Shown one piece after another: positions 13,594 through 21,650 of a stretch of DNA of 22,449 nucleotides. Made by a program: the position numbers and the translations under genes. The notes beneath the pieces are model-generated. The model ran no database searches and was not told the origin of the DNA. It worked only from the letters and a program-made list of their open reading frames with translations. How positions within the stretch are numbered: the first letter of the stretch is position 1; each line of letters opens with the position of its first letter. This DNA is from Bacillota bacterium (GTDB lineage: Bacteria; Bacillota; Clostridia; Christensenellales; CAG-138): assembly GCA_023409435.1 (NCBI GenBank), contig JAEYHP010000053.1:1-22449 (forward strand). The letters are read 5' to 3'.

Positions 13594-13625
13594 ATGCGCG
13601 CCGGATACTCATTTCCGGCGCGCAT
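13594..13625. terminator. Hairpin downstream of sigG, right flank of repeat copy 2
   Basis: ATGCGCGCCGGA (13594-13605), loop TACTCATT, TCCGGCGCGCAT (13614-13625). Both 12-base arms are identical to those at 13137-13162. It lies 48 bases past the sigG stop on the minus strand. Confidence 0.55.
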
Positions 13626-13672
13626 TTATGGATAAAAGCCCGATGGAGCCGAAGCTCTACCGGCGGCTTGTC

Positions 13673-14446
13673 CTACACATACTTCTGCATATGCTTCAGT
13701 GCGTTCTTCTCCAGGCGCGATACCTGCGCCTGACTGATGCCGATTTCCTTACTGACTTCCATCTGCGTCTTGCCCTCGAAAAAGCGCATTTTCACAATCC
13801 GCTGCTCGCGGTCCCCAAGGTGGGAAATGCCCTGCGTAATGGCGATGTTGTCAAGCCACAGTGCGTCGTTCACCTTGGTGTCGCCGATCTGGTCCATTAC
13901 GAATATGGCGTCGCCGTCGTCGTGGTAGATGGGCTCGTAAAGCGATATGGGGTCCTGTATGGCGTCTAGCGCGAATACGATCTCCTCTTCGGGCAGTTCA
14001 AGCTCCTTGGCGATTTCGGCGATGGTAGGCTCGCGGGTGAGCGAATCCATCAGCCGCGTGCGCGCCTGAAGCGCCTTATAGGCGACGTCCCGCAAAGAGC
14101 GGCTGACGCGTATGGTGTTGTTGTCCCTGAGGTGCCTTCGCACCTCGCCTATGATCATGGGCACGGCATAGGTGCTGAACTTGACGTCGTGCGACAAGTC
14201 AAAATTATCCAGCGCTTTAATCAGGCCGATGCAGCCGACCTGGAACAGGTCGTCCATCTGCTCCCCACGGTTGGTGAACCGCTGAATCACGCTCAATACA
14301 AGGCGCAGGTTGCTGCGCAAAAACTCATCGCGGGCCCCGACGTCCCCTTCTTTAACGCGCAGCAAAAGCGCGCGCATCTGTTTCTGGGTCAGCACAGGAA
14401 GCTTTGAGGTATCCACGCCGCAAATTTCCACCTTGTTGAGCGCCAT
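13673..14446 (-). CDS. sigG: RNA polymerase sporulation sigma factor SigG
   Basis: Late forespore sigma factor that turns on germination and spore-protection genes after engulfment. 257 residues, the family size. The N-terminus NKVEICGVDTSKLPVLT is unique to sigmaG. Region 2 is NLRLVLSVIQRFTNRGE, DDLFQVGCIGLIKALDNFDLSHDVKFSTYAVPMIIGEVRRHLRD, and region 4 ends GKTQMEVSKEIGISQAQVSRLEKNAL. ATG 14446 follows AAAGGGGGAA on the minus strand. Oddity: it is convergent with spoIIGA-sigE, with a repeat between them, whereas most spore formers have sigG directly after sigE on the same strand. No confident sigmaF or sigmaG promoter was found upstream. Confidence 0.97.
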   Translation of the reverse strand: MALNKVEICGVDTSKLPVLTQKQMRALLLRVKEGDVGARDEFLRSNLRLVLSVIQRFTNRGEQMDDLFQVGCIGLIKALDNFDLSHDVKFSTYAVPMIIGEVRRHLRDNNTIRVSRSLRDVAYKALQARTRLMDSLTREPTIAEIAKELELPEEEIVFALDAIQDPISLYEPIYHDDGDAIFVMDQIGDTKVNDALWLDNIAITQGISHLGDREQRIVKMRFFEGKTQMEVSKEIGISQAQVSRLEKNALKHMQKYV

Positions 14447-14715
14447 AACCGTTCCCCCTTTTCTGTTGCATCTGTGGTACCTTTATGATTGCCGAAGCCG
14501 CACATTTTATCCGGCTGCAAAACTTGCCCTCGCTGTGGAGAAAAGTCTGGAAAAGCCGCGAGAAAAGGGGAAAATCCGGCCAAAAGGAGGCAAAAAAAGA
14601 ATAAAAATGGAATAATATTCCGTTTTGGGCGGGGTTGACTATTTGCCCATCCCGCCGCATAGCCTGTATAGAATCCCCCCTTATGGGGAGCGGGGAATTG
14701 GGGGACTAAGGGCGT
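14447..14715. other. Divergent spacer between sigG and yqfC
   Basis: Holds the upstream region of both genes. Candidate plus-strand elements are TTGACT (14635-14640) and TATAGAAT (14667-14674), but their spacing is too long; CATAGCCT (14658-14665) only weakly resembles a sigmaE -10. The part next to sigG (14540-14610) is A- and G-rich on the plus strand. No gene is supported. Confidence 0.5.
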
Positions 14716-15039
14716 ATGGCAGGGAGAAAAAAGAAGGCGCCAAGCACTAAGGCGCCGAAAAAAGGGCCGCACAGGGCCCCGTGGAACAGGCAGCTACTCA
14801 CCAGGCTGGATCTTCCCGTGGAGACCGATGCGACCGTGCCCAAGCTTACCATGGTGGGGCGAGGGGATTTGCTGGTGGAAAACCATACGGGCGTGCTGCA
14901 GTACGAGCCTGCGCGCATCCGCCTGACCACGCATGAGGGCGTGTTGCAGATCGGCGGAACCGACTTAAACCTGATGGAGCTTTCCACAGGCCGCGCCTAT
15001 GTAAGGGGGACGGTCTCCAGCGTCAGCTATGAGGAGTAG
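14716..15039 (+). CDS. yqfC: Sporulation protein YqfC (YabP/YqfC family)
   Basis: Small protein of the YabP/YqfC family, made in the mother cell under sigmaE in Bacillus; its biochemical role is not settled. 107 residues, with a basic N-terminal extension (MAGRKKKAPSTKAPKKG) ahead of the family core LDLPVETDATVPKLTMVGRGDLLVENHTGVLQYEPARIRL, followed by GVLQIGGTDLNLMELS and GTVSSVSYE. The core order Pro-Lys-Leu-Thr-Met-x-Gly, VENHxGVL and a C-terminal G-x-V is diagnostic. It precedes yqfD by about 50 bases, as in other spore formers. The GGGGGA before ATG 14716 is a moderate ribosome binding site. Confidence 0.9.
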   Translation: MAGRKKKAPSTKAPKKGPHRAPWNRQLLTRLDLPVETDATVPKLTMVGRGDLLVENHTGVLQYEPARIRLTTHEGVLQIGGTDLNLMELSTGRAYVRGTVSSVSYEE

Positions 15040-15082
15040 ACACGGCGGATAAAGAACGCGGGGCTTTCGCCGCGGCCCGGAT

Positions 15083-15088
15083 AGGTGG
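15083..15088 (+). promoter_or_regulatory. Ribosome binding site favouring the ATG start of yqfD
   Basis: AGGTGG stands 5 bases before ATG 15094 and overlaps the alternative GTG at 15085, which therefore lacks its own site. Confidence 0.6.
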
Positions 15089-15093
15089 TAAAG

Positions 15094-16254
15094 ATGTGGA
15101 ATTCTGTATCCGGATATGTTATCATACGGTTGGACGGCCTGGGTTTGGAGCGCATGCTCAACACCATGCTTTTAAACGCTATTCCCGTCTGGAACGTAAA
15201 AAGAGAAAGCCGCGCGCGCTTGACATTGGAAATGCGCGCAAAGGATTTTTATAGGCTCAAACCGTTAAAGCGCGGAAAGCGCTGCCGCATCCATATCGTG
15301 GAGCGGCACGGCGTACCTTTTCTGTTCGCGCGGTTCCGGTTCCGCAAGCTGCTGGTGTTCGGCCTGCTGCTATGCGGGCTTCTTACAATCGCGGCGCAGA
15401 CGCGCATCTGGCTCATCCGCGTGGAAGGCGCTGTTCGCGTGCCCCAGGCTGTGGTGCTGCGGGCGGCTGAGGAAGCGGGCGTATATTTAAGCATGCCGCG
15501 CGGCGCGGTGGAGCTTGCGTCCCTTTCACAGGCTGTGCGCGCATATGACGACCGCATCGCATGGGCGGGCGCAAGGACGGACGGCATTATCCTGACCCTG
15601 CAGATTGTGGAGGCGGAGCCGATACCGCCCCGGCCGGATAAAAGCGTCCCGTCCGACGTGGTGGCGAAAAAGGACGGCATTATCGAAAAAGTCACCGCGC
15701 TTTCTGGAAAGTCGAACGTCAAGCCCGGGGATGCGGTGCGCGCGGGCGAGATACTCATACGCGGCGACATCACGCGCGAAGGCGCAGCCGAGCCGCTGTA
15801 TGTATTCGCTGAAGGAGATGTGGTCGGCCAGGTCTGGTATACCTCCTCCGTCACGCTCCCCTGTACGGAAGAAAAGCTGCTGCGCAGCGGGCAAAGCGAG
15901 CCGTTCCGCGTGATTGAAGTGGCGGGGCTTCCGCTGTTCAGAACCGAAAGCGGGTTTCAACAATTTGAGGAAGAATTCAGGCAGGAATCCGCGCAGCGGG
16001 GCTTAGTCCTCCCTCTGAAAGTCAAAAACGGCGTCCGGTACGAGCTAACCGTACAGGATGTACCCGCGGATGCGAACGAAGTTATCGCGGAGGCGATTTT
16101 CAGGGCCGAGCTTGCGGCGCTTGAGCAGGTGCCAAAAGACGCGCAGATTATAAAAAAAGTGGGCGAATCCAGCATATTGGAGGATGGCAGCGTCCATGCG
16201 GTCGTGGCGGTTTGCACGCGGGAACAGATCGGCTCTATAAAACCGATGTATTGA
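15094..16254 (+). CDS. yqfD: Sporulation protein YqfD
   Basis: 386-residue membrane-anchored sporulation protein, partner of YqfC and sigmaE-controlled in Bacillus; needed for efficient sporulation, mechanism unknown. The N-terminal domain (about 1-85) starts WNSVSGYVIIRLDGLGLERMLN, the typical YqfD opening. One membrane segment lies at about 86-105 (LLVFGLLLCGLLTIAAQ). The outer domain contains IRVEGAVRVP, a DDRIAWAGARTDG segment (W-GV-G in most family members), AKKDGIIEKVTALSGKSNVKPGDAVRAGEILIRGDI and a C-terminal ALEQVPKDAQIIKK region. Length agrees with the family. The start is chosen on the ribosome binding site at 15083; the frame also allows GTG 15085. Confidence 0.92.
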   Translation: MWNSVSGYVIIRLDGLGLERMLNTMLLNAIPVWNVKRESRARLTLEMRAKDFYRLKPLKRGKRCRIHIVERHGVPFLFARFRFRKLLVFGLLLCGLLTIAAQTRIWLIRVEGAVRVPQAVVLRAAEEAGVYLSMPRGAVELASLSQAVRAYDDRIAWAGARTDGIILTLQIVEAEPIPPRPDKSVPSDVVAKKDGIIEKVTALSGKSNVKPGDAVRAGEILIRGDITREGAAEPLYVFAEGDVVGQVWYTSSVTLPCTEEKLLRSGQSEPFRVIEVAGLPLFRTESGFQQFEEEFRQESAQRGLVLPLKVKNGVRYELTVQDVPADANEVIAEAIFRAELAALEQVPKDAQIIKKVGESSILEDGSVHAVVAVCTREQIGSIKPMY

Positions 16255-16322
16255 CCCTGACGCAGCTTTTCACCCCAATGGGGTAAACTAAAGCATTAGC
16301 GGCATAGTAATTACGAAAGGCA

Positions 16323-17330
16323 GTGCGGTATTTGGAAGAACTGAACCTGTTGGAAGAAACCCCGGTGCGCGCTCCGCTCAAATCCGAGGCGTTTTTGCCG
16401 GTACAGTCGATGGACGAGCAGATCAAGCTGTTCGGCGTGTTTGATGAGAACTTGGATATTTTACAGGCGGAAACGGGGGCGCGCATCAGCACGTCGTCCG
16501 ATTGCATCAAAATAGAGGGAAATACGGAAGATGTGGAGCTTTGCCGGGTGGTGCTCGAAAAGCTCCAGCAAATGCTCAGAAAAGGGGAGCCCATCAACCG
16601 CGGGCGCATCCGCTATGCCGTGGACCTCGCAAAGGACGGCAACGCGGACTTAATCGAGCAGATCATGGGCGACGTCATCGCCATTACCAACAAGGGCCGC
16701 CAGATCAAATGCAAGACGTTAGGTCAAAAGAGGTATGTGCAGGCGCTCAAGGAATACGATCTTGTATTCGGCGTGGGCCCCGCGGGTACAGGCAAGACCT
16801 ACCTTGCGGTGGCTATGGCGGTGCTTGCGTTTAAAAACAAAGAGGTGGACCGCATCATTTTAACGCGCCCTGCTGTGGAAGCAGGGGAGAAGCTGGGGTT
16901 CCTGCCCGGCGATCTCCAGAACAAGGTGGACCCGTATCTGCGGCCGCTGCATGACGCGCTCAACGACTTTTTAGGCAACGAAACCTATCGGGGGCTTATG
17001 GAGCGCGGCACTGTGGAAGTGGCTCCGCTCGCCTACATGCGCGGGCGCACGCTCAACAATGCCTACATCATTCTCGACGAGGCGCAGAACTGCACAATCG
17101 AGCAGATGAAGATGTTCCTGACCCGCTTTGGCGAAGGCTCCCGCGTTGTGGTCACAGGCGATATCACGCAGATCGACCTCCCGCAGGACAAAAGAAGCGG
17201 CCTTGTGCACGCGCTGGGCGTGCTCGAGGGCGTGGAGGGCATTGCTGAGATATATCTTTCACACAAGGATGTCGTGCGGCACGATTTGGTGCAGCGCATC
17301 ATTCGCGCGTACGAACGGAAAAAGAGCTAG
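16323..17330 (+). CDS. phoH: PhoH-like ATPase
   Basis: Cytoplasmic P-loop ATPase of the PhoH family, thought to act on RNA, usually next to ybeY. 335 residues from GTG 16323. The N-terminal part (about 30-85) is a KH-like RNA-binding segment. Walker A is GPAGTGKT (152-159), Walker B is IILDEAQNC (DEAQ at 252-255), and TRPAVEAGEKLGFLPGDLQNKVDPYLRPL is the PhoH signature between them; VVTGDITQIDLP is sensor I. The start is uncertain: GAAAGG (16315-16320) is only 2 bases from the GTG and 11 from TTG 16332 (MEELNLLEE), so the TTG may be the real start. It lies between the sporulation pair and pgpH, as in Bacillus. Confidence 0.94.
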   Translation: MRYLEELNLLEETPVRAPLKSEAFLPVQSMDEQIKLFGVFDENLDILQAETGARISTSSDCIKIEGNTEDVELCRVVLEKLQQMLRKGEPINRGRIRYAVDLAKDGNADLIEQIMGDVIAITNKGRQIKCKTLGQKRYVQALKEYDLVFGVGPAGTGKTYLAVAMAVLAFKNKEVDRIILTRPAVEAGEKLGFLPGDLQNKVDPYLRPLHDALNDFLGNETYRGLMERGTVEVAPLAYMRGRTLNNAYIILDEAQNCTIEQMKMFLTRFGEGSRVVVTGDITQIDLPQDKRSGLVHALGVLEGVEGIAEIYLSHKDVVRHDLVQRIIRAYERKKS

Positions 17331-17400
17331 CTGACCGTTTAGGGGGTCGAACCCTTACGGAAAGCGCCCCGAGGGGGATATGTCCGGGGTTGTTCGGGCT

Positions 17401-17408
17401 AAGGAGGT
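17401..17408 (+). promoter_or_regulatory. Ribosome binding site fixing the start of pgpH
   Basis: AAGGAGGT lies 4 bases before ATG 17413. The upstream in-frame ATG at 17380 has no such site and would add 11 residues. Confidence 0.85.
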
Positions 17409-17412
17409 ACAA

Positions 17413-19551
17413 ATGGGCAGGAAAGAGGAAGGCAGGGAGCGCGTTGGGCTGCTAAGCATGCTTTCGCTTGCGCTCGTGCTTGTGCTCTTTTACGGATGCG
17501 CCATAGCCGTGCTTTCGCCCAAACGCTACGATATCAAGGCGGGCATGACTGTGCCCGAAACCATAGAGGCGCCGCGCAGCGTGGAGGATGAGGACGCAAC
17601 CGAAGCCCTCAGGGATGCCGCGCGGGAAGCTACAAAAGCCGTATACCGGCTGGATTCGGCGCTGATCGAAACCTATACTTCCGGGGCCGCCGAGTTCTTT
17701 GAGCAGGTAGACCAAATGCGCCAGAGCGCGCAGGCGCTGCTTGAATCAAAGGGACAGGCCGCTTTGGGGGCCATGGCGCTGACCGCCGAACAGTGGAAAA
17801 ATGCGCTCAACATGCAGGAATTGAACGGGCTCCTTTCGGAACTGTCCGTATCGCTGACCCAGGACGAGGGCTGGCAGCTTTTAAGCGCAAAGGAAAGCGA
17901 GCTGCTGCGTTTGCAGGACGCCGTGCTTTCCAAGCTGACCACGGCGCTCAAAAGCGGTTTGGAGGAGCGCGCGCTTTTAGCGAGGAAAACCGCGTATATC
18001 CAGGAACTCAACGCCACCACGCTGCCCGATACGTTAAAGGCCGTGGGCAAAAGGCTCTTTGATACATACCTGCAGCCCACGTTTGTGGTGGATGAGGAAG
18101 CGACCTTCAGCGCCCGCGAGCTTGCCGCGGAGAGCGTGCAGCCCGTCATCGTCAAGCGGGGCGAAGTCATCGTCCACAAGGGGGAGCAATTAACCGAGCA
18201 GCAGTTCAAGCTCCTGCGGGAACTGGAGCTTGTGCAGCAGACGGGCGCGGATGCGCGGCTGCGGGTCGGCCTCGCGCTGCTTTTTGTGGCTTTGTTTGTA
18301 AGTTTTGCGGCTTTCCTGCTGTTCTATAACCCCAAAGTGCTGTACAATAAGAAATCAACACTGATACTCACGTTTTCGCTTGCGGTATCGGTACTGCTTG
18401 CGGTTGCACTTTATACGCTCGACCCGCGCGTGACCACGGGGATGATCGGCGTCATGCTGATCGCGCTGCTTTTAGACAGCGTAACGGCCATGGCGGCCAA
18501 CGTGCTGATTGCCGTCTGCCTTGGCGTTATGGCGGGCGGGCAGGGCGAAGCTCTGATGGGGTTTGACGCAATGGCGCTCGCCATCTCCATGCTGATCGGC
18601 GGACAGGTGGCCATATTCGCGTTAAAAAGCAACCAGAGGCGCGGCTCTATCATTGCCGCGGGCGCGCTTTCGGGCGCGGCCGCCGCATTCGTCACTGTCG
18701 CGGCCTATGTCATGGCGGGACGAAGCGCAGTCGATACGCTGATCGCGGCGGCGTGGGCGGTGGGAAGCTCCACCATATCCGCCGTACTGGTGGTGGGTTC
18801 GCTTTCCCTGTGGGAGAACCTGTTTGACGTCGCCACCAGCGCGCGGCTTGCGGAACTGTCTAACGCCAACCATCCGCTTTTACGGCAGCTGATGACGGAA
18901 GCGCCCGGCACGTATCATCATTCCATGATGACGGCGGCACTGGCGGAAAGCGCCGCGGAAGCGATAGGCGCCGACGCGCTGCTTGCCCGCGTGGGCGCAT
19001 ATTACCACGACGTAGGCAAGCTTAGGCGCCCGCTGTATTTTAAAGAGAACCAGAAGCCCGGCGAGAACATACACGATACGCTGCCCGCACTAGAGAGCGC
19101 CGCCATCATACTTGCGCACCAGAAGGACAGCGTCGTCATACTCAACAAGCATAAAATGCCCGCCGCCGTCGTGCAGATCGCGTTTGAGCACCACGGGAAC
19201 TCGCTGGCGGCGTATTTTTACCACAAGGCGGCCAAGGAAAGCGGGAAACCTCCGGCGCAGAAAAACTTCCGCTATCCCGGCGCGCGGCCTTCCACCAAGG
19301 AAAGCGCGATCGTCCACCTGGCGGACAGCTGCGAGGCTGCGGTCCGCGCCATGGAAAACCCCTCCCGCGAGGATGTGGAGGAAACGGTGGACCGCATCAT
19401 TAAAGGAAAAATGGACGATGGGCAGCTTTCTGCCTCGCCGCTCAACTTCCGGGAGATATCCGTCATAGAACAGAGCTTTTTGCGTACGTTCAACGGGCTG
19501 ATGCATGAGCGCATCGCGTATCCGGAACTGGACCGTCCGGGGGGAAACTGA
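17413..19551 (+). CDS. pgpH: Cyclic-di-AMP phosphodiesterase PgpH (7TMR-HD family)
   Basis: Membrane phosphodiesterase that cleaves c-di-AMP, so it helps set potassium and osmotic balance. 712 residues, the family size. One membrane segment at about 11-34, an extracellular 7TMR-HDED domain to about 290 (with VKRGEVIVHKGEQLTEQQ near its end), then about seven membrane segments to about 470. The cytoplasmic HD domain follows: APGTYHHSMM (His502-His503), YYHDVGKLRRP (His532-Asp533), ILAHQKDS and FEHHGNSLAAYFYHKA. Its stop overlaps the ybeY start by one base (TGATG). Position between phoH and ybeY is the standard Firmicute order (yqfF in Bacillus). The 17331-17412 spacer has a small CCCC-GA-GGGG hairpin. 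Confidence 0.95.
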   Translation: MGRKEEGRERVGLLSMLSLALVLVLFYGCAIAVLSPKRYDIKAGMTVPETIEAPRSVEDEDATEALRDAAREATKAVYRLDSALIETYTSGAAEFFEQVDQMRQSAQALLESKGQAALGAMALTAEQWKNALNMQELNGLLSELSVSLTQDEGWQLLSAKESELLRLQDAVLSKLTTALKSGLEERALLARKTAYIQELNATTLPDTLKAVGKRLFDTYLQPTFVVDEEATFSARELAAESVQPVIVKRGEVIVHKGEQLTEQQFKLLRELELVQQTGADARLRVGLALLFVALFVSFAAFLLFYNPKVLYNKKSTLILTFSLAVSVLLAVALYTLDPRVTTGMIGVMLIALLLDSVTAMAANVLIAVCLGVMAGGQGEALMGFDAMALAISMLIGGQVAIFALKSNQRRGSIIAAGALSGAAAAFVTVAAYVMAGRSAVDTLIAAAWAVGSSTISAVLVVGSLSLWENLFDVATSARLAELSNANHPLLRQLMTEAPGTYHHSMMTAALAESAAEAIGADALLARVGAYYHDVGKLRRPLYFKENQKPGENIHDTLPALESAAIILAHQKDSVVILNKHKMPAAVVQIAFEHHGNSLAAYFYHKAAKESGKPPAQKNFRYPGARPSTKESAIVHLADSCEAAVRAMENPSREDVEETVDRIIKGKMDDGQLSASPLNFREISVIEQSFLRTFNGLMHERIAYPELDRPGGN

Positions 19552-19985
19552 TGCATACCATTTTGGATGAGACCGGCACGCTCAAAAAAGAAGAACTCGC
19601 GTTGATTCAGGCCGCCGTGGATGCGGCGTTTACGCTGGAAGGAAAGCGCGGCACGCTCGCGCTGTACTGCGTTGCGCCTGAGGAGATCCGCGCGCTCAAC
19701 ATGGAGCACCGGACGGTAGACCGCGTGACGGATGTGCTGAGCTTTCCCGCGGCGGAACCGGGGGAGACGCCGCCCGACGGGTTCTTTGGAGATATCGTCA
19801 TCTGCCCCGACCGCGCGAGGGAACAGGCGGAGGAATACGGACACAGCGTGGAGCGGGAGCTTGCGTTTTTAACGGTACATGGTGCGCTGCACCTGTTCGG
19901 ATACGATCACATGGAAAAAAGCGAAGAAACATACATGCTCGAACGGCAAAGAGCCATACTGGAAAGGATGGGAGTACCAAGATGA
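19551..19985 (+). CDS. ybeY: Endoribonuclease YbeY (16S rRNA maturation)
   Basis: Zinc-dependent endoribonuclease for 3' end maturation of 16S rRNA and ribosome quality control. 144 residues. The zinc site HGALHLFGYDH is complete (His110, His114, His120), and the family segments LNMEHRTVDRVTDVLSFP and GDIVICPDRAREQA are present. It starts within the stop of pgpH and its stop overlaps the cdd start by 4 bases (ATGA), so three genes are coupled. In Bacillus dgkA lies between ybeY and cdd; it is missing here. Confidence 0.96.
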   Translation: MHTILDETGTLKKEELALIQAAVDAAFTLEGKRGTLALYCVAPEEIRALNMEHRTVDRVTDVLSFPAAEPGETPPDGFFGDIVICPDRAREQAEEYGHSVERELAFLTVHGALHLFGYDHMEKSEETYMLERQRAILERMGVPR

Positions 19986-20398
19986 AACGGACGATACATG
20001 ACCTGGAGATCAAGAATTTACTGCGCATGGCCAACGAGGCGATGGACCGCTCTTATGCACCCTACTCCGGCTATCGCGTGGGCGCATGCCTCAAAGGCGA
20101 ATCCGGCGCTTATTATTTGGGCTGCAACATTGAGAACGCGTCGTTTTCCCCCACCAACTGCGCCGAGCGCACCGCGCTATATAAGGCGGTGTCCGAAGGC
20201 GAACGCAAATTCGAGGCGTTGGCCGTGATCTCCTCCGGCGAGCAGACCACGCTGCCCTGCGGCGTTTGCAGGCAGGTGCTGGTGGAGTTCTGCGACCCGG
20301 ACATGCCGGTAATCTGCGCCAACCGCAGCGGCAAGTTCCAGATTTTTGCGCTGGGCGAGCTGCTGCCACATGCATTCACACCCGAGGCAATGAAATGA
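19982..20398 (+). CDS. cdd: Cytidine deaminase
   Basis: Zinc enzyme converting cytidine and deoxycytidine to uridine and deoxyuridine in pyrimidine salvage. 138 residues, normal for the tetrameric type. Active site: Cys60-Ala-Glu62 in FSPTNCAERTALYKAV, where Glu62 shuttles the proton, and Cys93 and Cys96 in PCGVCRQVL as the other zinc ligands. SYAPYSGYRVGA near residues 24-35 is the substrate-binding N-terminal motif. Coupled by 4-base overlaps to ybeY upstream and era downstream. Confidence 0.97.
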   Translation: MKRTIHDLEIKNLLRMANEAMDRSYAPYSGYRVGACLKGESGAYYLGCNIENASFSPTNCAERTALYKAVSEGERKFEALAVISSGEQTTLPCGVCRQVLVEFCDPDMPVICANRSGKFQIFALGELLPHAFTPEAMK

Positions 20399-21285
20399 CG
20401 TCCTTCTTAAGCGGCTTTGTTTCCATCATCGGCTGCCCCAATGTGGGAAAGTCCACACTGTTGAACCGGCTGGTCGGCCAAAAGATCGCCATTGTTTCCC
20501 CGCGCGCGCAAACCACGCGCAACCGCATTACCGGCGTACTGACGCGTAAGGAATACCAGATCGTATTCTTAGATACCCCCGGCGTGGCGTCGCCCAAGAA
20601 CCGGTTGGGGGAATACATGCGCCGCGTGGCCTATTCCGCGCTTGACGAGGTGGAGGCGATCCTCTACCTTGTAGACCCGATCAACGGCCTGCGGGAACGG
20701 GACGAGGCGCTTGTGGAACGGTTGAAGGAAGCAAAGGCGCCTAGAATAGGGCTTATCAACAAAATCGATCTCTGCTCACTTGCCCAGGTGGAGGCCGCGG
20801 AGGCGTTTTTAGAAAAGGCGGGCTGCTTTTCTCACATACTCCGCATCAGCGCGGAAACCGGCGCGGGGGTGGAAAAACTTGAATCCCTGCTGAAAACATA
20901 TCTGGTGGAAGGCCCGCAGTACTTCCCGGAGGACATGGTGACGGACGTGCCCGAGCGCACGCTGTGCGCCGAACTCGTCCGGGAAAAGGCGCTGCTGCTG
21001 CTGCGCGAGGAAGTGCCCCATGGTGTGGGTGTGGAAGTGGATAAAATGGCCGCGCGCCCGGAAGGGGACTTGACGGACGTATGGGCCACCATTTACTGCG
21101 AGCGCGAAAGCCACAAGGGCATACTCATCGGTCATAAGGGCGCGATGCTAAGAAGAATCGGTGAGGCGGCACGGCGGGATATGGAATGGATGCTGGGCAC
21201 GCGCGTCAACCTGCAGCTCTATGTCAAAGTTCGGGAGGACTGGCGCAACAGCCCGAACGCATTGAAGGAGCTTGGGTACGAGTAG
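20395..21285 (+). CDS. era: GTPase Era
   Basis: Essential GTPase that binds 16S rRNA 3' end and checks 30S assembly. 296 residues from ATG 20395, which overlaps the cdd stop; the upstream extension to 20266 is rejected because it only reads cdd in another frame. G1 GCPNVGKS (13-20), the G2 region TTRNRITGV, G3 DTPG (60-63), G4 NKID (122-125) and G5 SAETG are all present. The C-terminal KH domain has ATIYCERESHKGILIGHKGAMLRRIGEAARRDME. Works with YbeY from the same operon in 16S processing. Confidence 0.97.
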   Translation: MTSFLSGFVSIIGCPNVGKSTLLNRLVGQKIAIVSPRAQTTRNRITGVLTRKEYQIVFLDTPGVASPKNRLGEYMRRVAYSALDEVEAILYLVDPINGLRERDEALVERLKEAKAPRIGLINKIDLCSLAQVEAAEAFLEKAGCFSHILRISAETGAGVEKLESLLKTYLVEGPQYFPEDMVTDVPERTLCAELVREKALLLLREEVPHGVGVEVDKMAARPEGDLTDVWATIYCERESHKGILIGHKGAMLRRIGEAARRDMEWMLGTRVNLQLYVKVREDWRNSPNALKELGYE

Positions 21286-21309
21286 ACTACGGCATTTTCA
21301 ATACAGGTT

Positions 21310-21355
21310 CTTAGGACTGTTACAGTCCTAAGCGGGGCTTGGGGCAGAACCCCCA
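21310..21355. repeat. Double-hairpin intergenic element after era
   Basis: CTTAGGACTG-TTA-CAGTCCTAAG (21310-21332) followed by CGGGGCTTGGGGCAGAACCCCCA, the same arrangement as 1595-1636. A weak CAGTA-CTCA-TACTG hairpin with T-rich tail follows at about 21361-21383 and may end the era transcript. The rest of the spacer to 21465 holds only a poor promoter candidate (TTGGAT 21403, TAAAGA 21428, 19-base spacing). Confidence 0.55.
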
Positions 21356-21465
21356 AAATCAGTACTCATACTGCTTTTGTTTTTGCCGGAAATTGCATTT
21401 CATTGGATTTCTCGCCTTGTGGCACACTAAAGAATATTCCACAAAAACAAGGAGTGCATTTCTTT

Positions 21466-21603
21466 ATGGCAAAAAGCAAAAAACGGGATGCGCAGCGCGC
21501 TTGGCGCGAATTTTCGGAAACGGGGGCGGTAGGCGCATACCTGACCTACCGTGCCATGTGTACAAAGGAGGAAGGGTTCCAAGAGCGGTTTCAAGAACAC
21601 TGA
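21466..21603 (+). CDS. yqzL: YqzL family small protein
   Basis: 45-residue protein with the family core AWREFSETGAVGAYLTYRAM (Trp, Phe, TG, then AYL-Y). The Bacillus YqzL is of similar size and lies, as here, between era and recO. Function is unknown. The N-terminus MAKSKKRDAQR is strongly basic. AAGGAG at 21449-21454 is 11 bases before the ATG, slightly far. Prodigal-like calls may miss it because of its size. Confidence 0.75.
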   Translation: MAKSKKRDAQRAWREFSETGAVGAYLTYRAMCTKEEGFQERFQEH

Positions 21604-21610
21604 ATTTTTT

Positions 21611-21628
21611 GCCCGGGGTTTCCCGGGC
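21611..21628. terminator. Small hairpin between yqzL and recO
   Basis: GCCCGGG-GTTT-CCCGGGC, preceded by TTTTTT and lacking a T-run after it on the plus strand. It is 8 bases past the yqzL stop; on the plus strand it is likely an attenuator or RNA-stabilising hairpin rather than a full terminator. Confidence 0.4.
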
Positions 21629-21650
21629 ATTGTTGATAGAGGCGGGGGAT

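Noticed and set aside
13137..13635. Open frames of up to 154 codons across repeat copy 2, similar in sequence to frames in copy 1
   Set aside because: Similarity follows from the DNA repeat; frames extend into different flanks and start inside the flanking hairpin.
14635..14674. Promoter for yqfC (TTGACT with TATAGAAT, or a sigmaE-type CATAGCCT)
   Set aside because: Spacing or match is too poor to call either; kept only as a note on the spacer.
20266..20394. N-terminal extension of Era
   Set aside because: These codons are cdd in another frame; ATG 20395 in the ATGA overlap starts exactly at the Era family N-terminus.
21339..21650. N-terminal extension of RecO by 104 residues
   Set aside because: Crosses the hairpin element and yqzL and has no RecO features; ATG 21651 has a ribosome binding site.
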